Below are positions 24,825-36,183 of a DNA stretch of 64,000 nt, piece after piece. The stretch comes from Nageia nagi (taxonomy: Eukaryota; Pinophyta): NCBI GenBank assembly GCA_050084985.1, contig JBITNC010000001.1, positions 153,140,001 to 153,204,000 of the forward strand, written 5' to 3'. A model generated the notes under the pieces. It had not been told where the DNA came from and searched no databases. It was given only the letters and a program-made list of their open reading frames with translations. Numbering within the stretch: position 1 is the stretch's first letter; every line of letters begins with the position of its first letter. The position numbers and the translations under genes are program-made.

Positions 24825-26720
24825 AACATGAGGATGGTGATAAAGAACCCCTTTAAATTAGATAATGCTTATATAAATAAGGTTATTGCAAAATGAGCAA
24901 TAATAGCAGACCCTTATTTGAAAAACAATATGTGATGGAATAATGACTTATGAAAGATTTTATGTATTCCTAAGCATGATCATTAGGAGTGATGTAAATA
25001 TAGACTCCTTTTCTAGTGAAGTGATGAGATATCCTAATACTAAAAATGTTAGGTCCTTCACATGATATGATGTACTCAATTCCTTTAAAAATAATGAAGT
25101 TTTAACATGCCTTGTCTCAAAAATATGATCAAAGATATATCCTCTTATTAGAATGAATAAATCTCATTAGTGGAATTAGAGTATTAATAAGTTTGAAGGC
25201 CTTAAAGTAAATTTGTATGGTGAATCAAAGTAAATGAAACTAAGTTCATTAGAGATGTAGTTTAGGATTATACCACATTAATGATGTGGAGACCTCATAT
25301 GATATACTCAATGGCATCAATAGTTCATTAATTAAAAGTAAAACTTAAAATTATTTACAATGAATATATAATCAAGGATGGAATAATATTCAAAACCATG
25401 AATGAATTAGTAAGGAAATAGTGATAATATAATTTGGTTTGAAGGCTACTAGTAGTAATGATATAAAGAATCAAATAGAGAATGGTCTTGTCAAATAACC
25501 AACATAAATAATCAAATCCATTAGACTACACTATTACAACATTAGTATAGTTCAAACCTACTCAATGTGTTAAGATATGGACATCTCCTACATATGAAGG
25601 AAAGTTAAAGAAGGAAGTAGGACCTTGAAAGAATGAGAGTAATCAAATGATTAAATAATATAGTAAAGTATTGAATGATTAGTAAATGTCTAGGACATTG
25701 ATGCTAGAAAGAAAAACTAGAAAAAAAAAAACCATACTTGTCTTATTTTGATAAAAGTTAAGAAATGATCCCTTGAGTAAGTCATACTCTACACCACACT
25801 TCCCTGATAGAAGTAGCCACTTTTCAAGCATATCGAGACATGTTATTATTCTTTGACATGTGTTGTACTTTAAAAGTAAAAAAAAAAATTTGCATGATGC
25901 ATATAGAATAATTATGGTTGAATAATCTTTGTTGGCTTCATGAATAAGCTTGCTTGAAAAAATTCTTGCACATGTTTGATGAATTTATTACTTTTGATTT
26001 ATCGTACATGATTAATAATGAAATTTATTATATTAAACAAACAACTCAGGACTATTATTCTAATACCCATGGTTTCCCAAAATATGGTCATAGGGATGTT
26101 GGACACCAAGGTGAGCCTAACCGATAGATATGGGTAGGATAATGTCTCATATCCTTGATAGATTGTAAGATGATGGTAGCAATTGACAAAACTACAATTA
26201 TCAAGTGAAGGTAACTTGTATTCATACTTCTTGCAATTAAAAAAATAGGAGTATGATGATTTTTCCATAGGTGATGATGCTTATCTATTTCATATGGAAG
26301 ATTTCCTAGCAAAATCTATATGCACCTATGAATCAAAGGGTCACACATTAGGTGAAGATGTTTAACCTTGTGGATGAGCATTCTCTTGGGTGAAATGGGC
26401 CCCAAATAGAAAACAACTCCACCATGACTAGAATGTTCATTGCATAGTTCATGAATGAAAATGGTGGGATCATCTATGTGGCATCTTCCAATGAGATGAG
26501 CATTGAGAAGTGAACATTAGAAAGTTTTTTATCAGGTTTGGTTATTCTAGATATGACCAATTCTTTCCATATGAGTGCTAAGTAGCTACTAACATCAACA
26601 TGATCATGTGGATCTCTATGTCCATTCCTACACCATGAGAGTGATTATTTTAAACAAAAAATAGGTCTAAATTTTTAGGGTTTGTGAAGTTAGAAATAAG
26701 GTTGTTTAGAAGCGTTAAAT

Positions 26721-26732
26721 TGGAATTAGAGC
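26721..26732 (+). other. Primer-site-like sequence after LTR copy 3
   Basis: TGGAATTAGAGC differs by two bases from the initiator Met complement and lies at the same offset from the repeat end as 13281-13292. Similarity to the copy 1 flank continues for only about 15 more bases. Confidence 0.5.
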
Positions 26733-28699
26733 AAAAGTGTTACAATATGAAAGGTCCTTTATTTACCTAAGAAATAAAAGGATTATAAAAATACCCCAAT
26801 TAAGTGTATAAACATGATCTTAGATTAGTTTTAAATTGTAACTAACTCTTGAAATAATGATTAACTCATGAAGGTGATTAGTAAGTACATGATGTCATCA
26901 TGGGGTTTTTGTGATAGATCTTTTGATGCCCCCAAGAACAAATTAGGTAAGATATGATAAGACAAGATAATAGACATAATAAAATTCATATTAAGTTTTT
27001 TTATCATTAAATGATATAAAATTATATTTTTTAATGATATTTAAGGAATTTTAGCAAGAACAAGTTAATATATCTAATTTTTACCCTTTTTTCCACCTTA
27101 GATTTGAAATGCCCCATTGCAATGTCAAAGGAAACAAAGATCTTTCATGTTGAATTTTTTGATATCATATATTTTATTTTATTTCACATGACCAAAGGAG
27201 TAAAAAATAAATAAATAAAATAAGAAATTAAGAAATAAAAGAGAGTTTGTGTAGGACTATTAAGTTGGCCCTCTTGTAAGGATAAAAAATGACCTAAAGC
27301 TTAATTTTATTTCAAATTATTATTTTTTTAATCTTTCTCATTTTTTTTAGTTGGGAATAAATTATTACATTATTCTTAGAGGATATTCTAATATATTCTT
27401 TTTATCAATTTTTTATTATTGAAAATATAGTTTTTGGTTTTCAATTTATAAACTCACTTTTTTGGGATACGATTAACCTAAGAGGCATATTAAACATATT
27501 AGGAATAATTTAAAACTTTTTTGAGCTAAACATTCCTCAAAACTATTATTTATGGTGGTCCTATCTTAAGGCACAATATCTATGGTGATCTTGTTTATGA
27601 CTATGAATATGTTGAAACTTGCCCCAAGGACTCCTTTCACCATTGTTATGTTGATTTTATTTTATTTTTAAATTTAAACTCTTCTTCTATTTTTTTTAAT
27701 CATGATGATTTCTATATTGAAAAAAATCTTTATTATAATTGATCATGGATAAAAATATCACTTTTCTATACCAATTTTTGATAAAATTAAAAAATAAATA
27801 ATTTGGGAGGAATCTTTCAGCTAATTAATACCACTAAAAATTGAACTAAACACCACCAAAAAATTGATCTAAATATAACTAAAAATTTATCTAATCTTGA
27901 AATTATTGAAAAATAATATTTATAGAATTTTTAAAAACCTTAAAAAGACCAATGGAGCTCCTATTTTCAGCCCAAAAATGATTAAAACTAAAACTAGAAC
28001 TTGCTCTAATTGTTATGGGAAGAACCTTATGCTATTTTTATTATTTTGAATCATAATTTCAAGTTATGGTCTTATCATACATAAAGCCTCTGTGAATTAT
28101 ATTCATCTATTTGGTTTGAAATTCCCCCCATTGTGGGAAGCTTGTATGCACCTAATCAAAACATTTTTGTTATCATTATAATGCTTAGCAAATATAGTTT
28201 AAACTTGCCTTTGATTTCTCTTTCTACATTAGTCTTTTTTCTAATTTTTCAGTAATAATAAATAAAGTAGTTTGAACTATTTTTATTTTTTATTAGCATA
28301 TTCTATTTTTGTTATATATTAATAAGTTGTTATATGTTATTATATATTGATCCTTCTTTCTTCAATTTGTTCTAATTAATATTACAATCTTGACTTTGTT
28401 TCTTCATCCATAATTATACCTTGAGGAGATACTCTCCATGAAATAATATTAATATATAGTGGTATTATAACCTATTAACCATATAGTAATGATAATGGAG
28501 TAGCTTTAGTAGGGGTCCTAATGCCAATCCTATAGGCCATAATGAAAAAGGTAACTAATTATATCAACCTTTATTGTTTTTTACAATTATTTTTGAAACA
28601 ATACTAATAATGTTTTTGAAATATTCCACTTTATCATTAATTTGAATATAACAAGTTAGAATCCCATTCTAAATATGAAACTTTATACAAAAGGATTTA
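26733..28699. other. AT-rich decayed DNA, nothing certain
   Basis: No frame or motif can be supported. By position, the remaining parts of the broken Tat pol on the right (RNase H, integrase) could once have been here, but I cannot follow them. Confidence 0.4.
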
Positions 28700-30910
28700 G
28701 TTTACTAACTTTCTAAGTTTGGTCCATTATTCATGAAAAGTTGGGAAGGGATATCAAACCTTGAAATGATAGTTTTTGTCATGAAATCAATGGTCATATC
28801 TAATACATTACCCTATCATTTTTTATACTAAAGGATGTAACCATTTAAAAAAAAAGGTACCTCATATTATGATAAATACTATCTTATGTTGATCTCTTGG
28901 AGTTATTTTGATTTAATTATATTTTTAAGTCCATATATGAATGATAAAGACTTATATCTTATTATCGAATATTTAATCATATCTATCATTAAAAGTTGAA
29001 AATTATTTTTGGATTATGCTTTATTGATATATAAATATGTACATATCCTTATTTCTCCACTAGGCTTAATTGAAAGAATAATATTTGAGATTAAAGAGGA
29101 ATAGTAAATTACCCTAATAAAGTTGGATTTAGTATGATTTTCTATATACTTTTTACTAATAGAGAAAATTTTAGATGAGTTCTTCTTAATTTCTAATTTA
29201 TAAACTTAGCATCATCATGAACCATAAGATTATGAATGATAATTTGGTGATCTAAATTGGCATAAGATCATAAGAATAAGGAACAATATTTGATATTTAT
29301 ATTAGATGTTATTTGTACTTATCTTATTACTCTTTTGAAATCCATGATTATACATTTATTAGCCTTGATGTTTCCTCATTTATAATGTTTATGTTAATTA
29401 TATCTTCATTTGATAATGTGGACTCATATCTTAATAATGGTGTGGTAGGTAGCACTCCTTACCCTAAAATTAAGATATTATATGTTAGTCACCATCTCCC
29501 TTTCCTACCTACTACTAAATAGAGATGAAATAAATTTAACATAGTATGTATAAATATTATATGTATTAGTCTCCAACTTCTTTGGCTATACTCATGTAAC
29601 ATATTCTATCATCTTGTACTTCCTCATCCTCAAAATAAGCTTGAGCATGAAGTATGTATTCTATTTATATATTTTCACTCATATTTATTTTATCCTAATA
29701 AACTCAAGTAATGTATTATCACTCAAAAACATATATAAATAAATATATTTAAAATATTACTAACCTTATTTTTCTTTGAATCTTGTAAATTTTATTGAAA
29801 GAGGGAAAACTAAATCTACCACACTAATTGATATGAAAATATTATAAAATGAAAAAGAATAATATATCTCATCATCTTTGGTATTGTTCGAATGATATCC
29901 TAAACTATTATTTTGATGAGAACATGTTAATTGTTTTAGAAAATATTTAGGATCTTGTTCATTATTTCCCAAACTAGTACCCTTGTAGCTATAAAACCTA
30001 TCCAAATAGTTATCAATAATTTTTTCATTTATGGCCATATCATATTTCTCTTAATTATTTGATTGTTGTTAAATTTCCTCATTCTTTTGACTTTTTTTTA
30101 GCCTTTGAAATTGACTTTAAATTAATTTTGACTATCTCTAAGACACTTCAATATATTCATGAACCTTCTAATCTTAATCTAAATTAAAAATATACTCAAA
30201 ACATGACTATAGAAATCCTATACATGCTAGTAGAATCAATTTTGATCTTATTTTTGGATAATTTTAGATCTACCAAAATCTTGACTTTATTTTGAAATGT
30301 TTATACTACTTATTTTATATGTTATAATCCATGAATATGTGATTTTTATTGATTTTTTTTATCCTTTTTAATATCTTTGTTATTATGTTTATTGATTGGT
30401 ATTATATAACTTATTTTCCATTATTATGAACCTCAAATAAAAAACTAAAATTGTGTGGAATAAGATGTGTTATACGATTTCCAATTCTTACTAGATGAAA
30501 ATACAGTAAAGAATCTTCATCTATTAAATAGTTGTATACTTTTGTTTCATGCTCAAAATTGATACATCTATAAAAGATTGATGGAATGCTTCCCATAGCA
30601 TTGATCCATGGCCTTAATAGAATCAAATTATAATACAAACCCTTTACATAATATAATAAGCAGAAATAATTCATAATAGAATCGATATAACCATAATGAT
30701 TATATCATTTTTATTAGTTTGGTCCATTACTATAGGATTCATATTACCAATGTTAGCATACAATCAAAGATTTAGTATTAGTATTAGTAGATATGGATGC
30801 AGTGGTAATCATTATTTCATAATCACATATCTTGAGACCCTTACCTCTCAAACTGGCCTTGGAAATTCTACCCTCTTAGAGTGGCTTTCATTCTTGAATA
30901 TTAAGTAAAG
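28700..30910 (-). pseudogene. Decayed Tat-type gypsy pol (protease to RT)
   Basis: On the minus strand, pieces align with Tat-2 pol. At 30411-30674, NLILLRPWINAMGSIPS resembles the protease tail of Tat-2 (NVLLGCPCIREMQCVPS). Near 29880-29920, NNSLGYHSNN matches the linker word GLGYQNN. Near 29200-29250, IIIHNLMVHDDAKFIN resembles LVVHNLALKPDAKPVK. Near 29040-29085, PSIKPSGEIRIC matches the RT word PVKKPSGKIRIC, and YKSLSFIYG near 28930 matches the following block. Stops and frameshifts are frequent. No LTRs for it were found; it is older than Tat-1 and Tat-2. Confidence 0.6.
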
Positions 30911-32480
30911 TGTTTCTATAAATCTATAATTTTTATTATGATGTACATTGCATATTTCTATTTGGATACTTTTGAAAATCACTAATTTTATACTTATGAA
31001 CAATAATTGCTATGGTTATGAATTATGAATGTGATAGTGGTAAATTTCTTTTTATTGCTAAGTTATTTTATTCCAAATGATATCAAAGAAAAAATCTAGG
31101 TTATTTCCATCCCCAAGGGGTTAATGCATTAGTTAAATTCTTTTTTTCAGCCCTAGAAGGTCCCAAGTTTAAATTTCTCTAGTTATTTATTTATTTTGTA
31201 GTTGGTTTATGGTTTTTCTTTCATTCGGCTATCCATATATAGCCTCCACATGGATGGAGGAGATATTAAAATTTCACCCTGATGGAGATTGGTAGATGGT
31301 TCCCAGAATAATTTGTCTCATGATTAAACCCAAATATAATCTTTATCATTGGTGATCAATGAATTCCTACAAAAATATCACATGTTCACATTATCTCCAT
31401 AAGTAATATTATAAATATATTATCTTAAAAACTTATCAATTCTATCATTTTTTTTTAGTAGTATAGGTAAGGGATTAAAAATAGAGTATTAAAAATATTG
31501 AAACCCCATTAGGAGACCTATCTCATTTTGCACTCCTCAACAAGTGAATCAAAATAAGGGGTATTATTGGAAAATCTATTGGTACAACAAGATTTTGAAA
31601 TCCCCATTTAGAGGACTATCTAATTTTATTCTCTTTGCCAATATGAATCTCCTATCTAGAAAAAGGAAAAAAATATATGATCCATGGTAGAACAAGTTAA
31701 GGATAAAATTGTAAAAATCCTCATAATCAACAAGATATGGAAAGAAATAAAAATACCAAAAATTCAAAATAAAGTAAAATAACAAGAAAAAAAAATGGAG
31801 AATGCACATACTTTTAGTCACCAAAATATAAATGAAGTAAACTTTGCTGTAACATGAGAAGGATATTAATGAAAATATCATGAAGTTTTAAGTAAAAATG
31901 CAAATATAAATTCAAAATAATTCATTATAAACACAAAACAATCTATGTTTCAAGCATAATTAACTAAATTCTTAGAATATTTTTGAATCATGTTTTATGA
32001 ATTTTTTAAATCCATTCAATTGTATTCCAAAGAATATTATGACAATGATGAATAACATTGAAGGAGAAGAGATATGCATAACAACTATGGATAACATAAC
32101 CAACTGGAAGAATATCTAAGACAACATAGACATATGCATATATAGGAACATAAAAGTATGATGATTATGACTTTGAATATACATCAGATATTGATGCTGA
32201 CTTAGATGATGCTTTCTATTTTCTTACATGGTCAAGTAATATACTAATACTAATTTTTCCTCAAATCCCATTCCTAGAGAGTGGATAATTAAAATGAAAT
32301 TGATGAATACATATAATAGAATACCATAACAAGGTAAGGTTTACGTATTGATAATGCAATTAAATAGTCATATGTTAAATTATATTTTATAGAAGTTGAA
32401 GCATAAAGAGAAGTATCCTAGGTGTTGGGAATTAAAGAAATTAGTTTAAAAAAAGAGAAGAAAAATATAAAAGGTATTCA
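30911..32480. other. AT-rich stretch with a short imperfect duplication
   Basis: No gene is seen. Near 31500-31540 and 31600-31650 two similar pieces read GAAACCCCATTAGGAGAC and GAAATCCCCATTTAGAGGAC, about 100 bp apart, followed by related words. The remainder gives no recognisable signal. Confidence 0.35.
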
Positions 32481-32499
32481 ATATCTTATACAATAAGGA

Positions 32500-32770
32500 T
32501 TATATAGATTAATAAAAAAATGTCTAATGGGTGATTACATTAATGAATTCATGATGACCTTGACTTTTACAAGGGATATACTTATAAATGTTGCTCATAG
32601 AACATTCAAAGGCGGATTGAAGGATGAGATTAAGAGATAAATAAGCCCAAATAATCTTATAACACTCAAGAATATGAAAATATCGGATGAAGTATTATAA
32701 GAAAATACAAATGGATTAATATTTCAATCAAGAAAAAGTGATTACAATATGAGGCCTAATATTTTAAAAT
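32500..32770 (+). pseudogene. Possible retrotransposon gag fragment
   Basis: The plus frame near 32525-32640 reads GDYINEFMMTLTFTRD then AHRTFKGGLKDEIKR, a stop, and ISPNNLITLKNMKISDEV. The spacing of F-x2-GLK-x-EI and the following P-N-x4-TL is like the C-terminal part of many retrotransposon gag domains. The match rests on general pattern only. It is interrupted by stops and then cut by the Tat-1 LTR at 33080. Confidence 0.3.
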
Positions 32771-33079
32771 AGAACAAATTAAATTATTCATGATGAAATA
32801 ATTTTTTAAAATAGATATGGATGAAAATAAATAAAAATATATTTGAGAAGAATTAAATCACAAAAAATAATCTAACTCAAAAGAATAACAAAGAACAACT
32901 AATTTTGATTAATAGTATTTGATCTCATGGGTATGACTTTTCAGCAAATAATTAATGTACATAGTTTTAAAAAAAATCAAAGAGTGATTATTTTAATTGA
33001 TTCACATTGAAGAGAATGACGGCCAAAAAGGAAAAATAATCATTCACCCGAGATCATAGAATTTGAAAAGCATCATAAA

Positions 33080-33766
33080 TGTAGATCCAAAATAATACAA
33101 TTAATTATTTATGGGGGTTAATTAATGCACTATTGGTCTAATTTATTTTTATTGACATATATCTAAAATATGACAATAATGATTAAGAATGACATAAATG
33201 TTCATTTTATCCCAATTGAACATTCAATTAATTATAGAAAACATACATCGAGAACAAATGTGCATTCATATATCATCATCACCATTAATGACCTAAATGA
33301 GGCACACCGATGATGGCATAGAATAAGTAAAATTGGAAGAGAGACAATAAATGTAAATATTATTGAATGAATGAGTAATAATATAATGAATATGCAATAA
33401 AGATAAGAAATGTTGTTTGCTTGTTACAGATATGATATTCATAAGGGTCTCCCTTAGGGAATACTTGTCATTCTCCTTCATTCTTTTTGACCTTATCATG
33501 GCTTTTGTACTATCTTGTAGCTTGGTTTTGATCTTAAATTGATAGATTCTCCTCTTGGATCCAATGGATGCCCCCATTTTTTGGTTTCTTTTGATGTATT
33601 TATATAGCAACACTTGTATTATAAGATTCAACCCCTAGGTCATGATATAATGGTCTAGTACATGAAATACCTTGATTTGGGTATTTTTAACCCTTTTTAT
33701 ATAATAAATCATTGAGTATTTAAAATGAATTATTAAAAAATAATAATTGATTTTTAGGTGTCTACA
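33080..33766 (-). repeat. Tat-1 3' LTR
   Basis: This 687-bp LTR aligns with 46682-47380 at roughly 85-88% by eye, for example GATTAATTATTTATGGGGG-type and AATGATTAAGAATGACATA words. Its plus-strand ends are TGTAGATCC and GGTGTCTACA. Confidence 0.85.
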
Positions 33767-33782
33767 TTTGCCCCTCTTTGGG
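33767..33782 (-). other. Tat-1 polypurine tract
   Basis: On the minus strand, CCAAAGAGGGGCAAA abuts the LTR start TGTAGACACC. Tat-2 has the same arrangement at 50934-50948. Confidence 0.8.
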
Positions 33783-34271
33783 GGTGTGATTGAAGCAATG
33801 AAGTTACATGTCCAAAGAAGAAGTGTAGAAGAAAAAATTTCAAGAACTTTGAACTCTTTGCTACACTATCACTTATTATTGATGATGAGGATGAGTATCT
33901 CTTGCTACCCCTTTTTGACTTGGATGTCCTAATAAAGGTCCTTGAATGGTGCAACCAAGGAAAAATTTGATGAAGAATCTCTCTCCAAGAATGATGATGT
34001 GAAGATGATGGAAGATGTGTTTTTGCCCCTTGTACTATTTCAACCATGAATCTGGCCATTCCATCATGTATGATACTCAAGAACCATTTGTACTTACATA
34101 CATGCCTTGAAACAAAAGGGATCCACTTTGATTGTAGTGAAATGATGATAAAATGGATGCAACTAGTGGCATAGGGAACAGTGTGCATACCATTGGCAAT
34201 GTGGAATCCTTTATATTTTCTTCTACTCTTTAGGATGTAGATACCTATAGTGAAGTGTTAGTCATAAAAAT

Positions 34272-35030
34272 GGGATGGATGCATAGTGAGTTGAATTTTC
34301 CATTGATGATGAGTCAATGTCAACAATCTACTAATAGCTACATCATTGGTTTTTCTTTTAAGTGAGTGAAGTCTCACTAGCCGTATCAATGGCCATCAAT
34401 GATCATACATTTTATATCTATGATCTAAAGATATTTATGCTTTGGATTGGTTCAAATAAAAAATCATGTGGATACATAGCAAGTTGCATCATATATTAGA
34501 GATGATTGAATATCAACATCCTTCTTAAAGTTGCATCATCGGTTTACTTTTAAGTTTGTGAGATCTCAATAGTCATGTCATTGGCCATCGATGATCATAT
34601 GTTTTATGTCTATGATCTAAATATATTATACTTTGGATGTGTTCAAAGTAAAAACCATGTGGATATACAACAAGTTGCATCATCCATTGGAGATGATCCA
34701 ATGTCAATATCTTTCTTATAGTTGTATTTTCGGTTTAGTTTTAAATGAGTGAACTCTCACTAGCTATGTTGTTGGCCATCAATGATCATATATTTTATGT
34801 CTATAATACAAAGACATTATGCTTTGGATGGGTTAAGGTAAAAAACCATGTGCATACATAACAAGTTGCATCATCCATTGGAGATGATCCAATGTCAAAA
34901 TCTTGCTTATGGTTGTATCTTCAGTTTACTTTTAAGTGAGAGAACTCTCACTAGCTGTGTCGTTGGCCATCGACGATCATACATTTTAATGTCTATGACC
35001 CAAAGATATTATGCTCTATAGCAAGTATGA
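34272..35030. repeat. 191-bp tandem array next to Tat-1 3' LTR
   Basis: About four units have a period of 190-193 bp. The word GATCATACATTTTAT or a variant recurs at 34401, 34591, 34783 and 34976; each unit also has TTGCATCATCCATTGGAGAT and GTGGATACATA-like words. It lies in the 3' untranslated region of Tat-1. Plant Tat elements are known to carry variable tandem repeats at this place, which can seed satellite DNA. Confidence 0.85.
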
Positions 35031-36183
35031 AATAAATATAATATTATCCTATAAGAGATACACTATTTTCTCATGGAGGACCATGGCTATGAAAATGATC
35101 ATTAGTTTTTCAAGGAACTATGCTTCAAAATTATCATTCATATGAACATTAATAAAGTAAATAGTAAAAAATATACCTAATTTTCAATTATTGAGTGGTT
35201 TTTGAGGCATGAATTGTATAGATTTTCAAATAAGACCCACACCTTTGGCAGTGTGAAATGTGCCAAATTTGTTGATCCTATATTCAACAATAGTGATCAT
35301 TAACCTAAAAATATGTCATTACCATAAAGAAGTTAGAAAATAACATCTAAATATAATGAAATATTGACATGCCCCAATATAAGTGATTTGTAGCAATTTT
35401 AGGCCATTGAGAGTGTAGGATTTTCCCTTTTGTGTGTAGGATATTGGACAACCTGTATCACTCCTACTTTTGTATCATTTCAATGTTTTACAATGATAGG
35501 GTGATACTAATAACTTGCTGTCACAAATTTTGGAATATGTTCAAGATAGAAATATTTGTGAATATTTGAAATCCATCATTCTATTGCACATTATATTTAT
35601 ATAATAATTGCATAGTATCATGAGAAAATTATAAGGTAATAAATTATCTAAAAGCATTGCCAATTTAACTTTTTCCACATTGATGGCAAAGTATATCTAA
35701 TACAAATATTATTTAAAAATACAAATACTACATTTTCAATCCAAGATGAGTGGAAGACCTTCAAATTAATTATATCCATTATGTGGATCCATTTCCCTTT
35801 GATTTTATGCATATCTCATAAACATGGATGTTGGTGGTAGCATGAGAATTGTTGTTTTGTGTCTAAAAAGAGACAATAGGCACCTAAAATATTTTCAAAC
35901 ATTTTGGGCATATAAAATAATAATTTTGCATGCCTTAAAATGAAAAAGAGTGATGCCTTGGTTTCTAGGTCAAAAGGCAACCTATGTAATCAAACTTTAG
36001 AAAATAAAATGTTATTTTAACTTTTTACTTTCCTCAGTCAGCACTCTAGTCATCTAGCCTCCCTTGTGCGATGAACTACTATCAAATTATCATTTTCTTA
36101 CCTAATTCTTGCATGGATTGGAGTGCTACCTACTTGTTGGAACTTAGGTACCTTATTTCTTGGTATTTTGACTCATTCTACCT
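35031..36183. other. Tat-1 spacer between tandem array and PMD gene
   Basis: AT-rich, with no coding match on either strand. If the PMD gene has a first exon and promoter they should lie here on the plus strand, but I cannot identify them. Confidence 0.4.

Larger units (their letters stand above)
20141..26719 (+). repeat. Long-LTR repeat, copy 3, with insertion
   Basis: The third copy is joined head-on to truncated copy 2. It aligns with copy 1 to the end (GAAGTTAGAAATAAGG near 26688), apart from a deletion of several hundred bases near 21470, which leaves three minisatellite units, and a 1.9-kb insertion at 22851-24780. It carries a copy-specific AT/AG microsatellite. A primer-site-like sequence follows it, so it resembles a 5' LTR whose interior is lost or unrecognisable. 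Confidence 0.65.

Noticed and set aside
27000-28690. Possible RNase H or integrase of the old Tat remnant
   Set aside because: I could not find any block that aligns with Tat-2 beyond the RT part, so it is not claimed.
33754-34188. 144-codon minus-strand frame at the edge of the Tat-1 3' LTR
   Set aside because: It runs through the polypurine tract into the LTR and has no recognisable domain; most likely chance. A small N-terminal ORF of the 3' region cannot be excluded.
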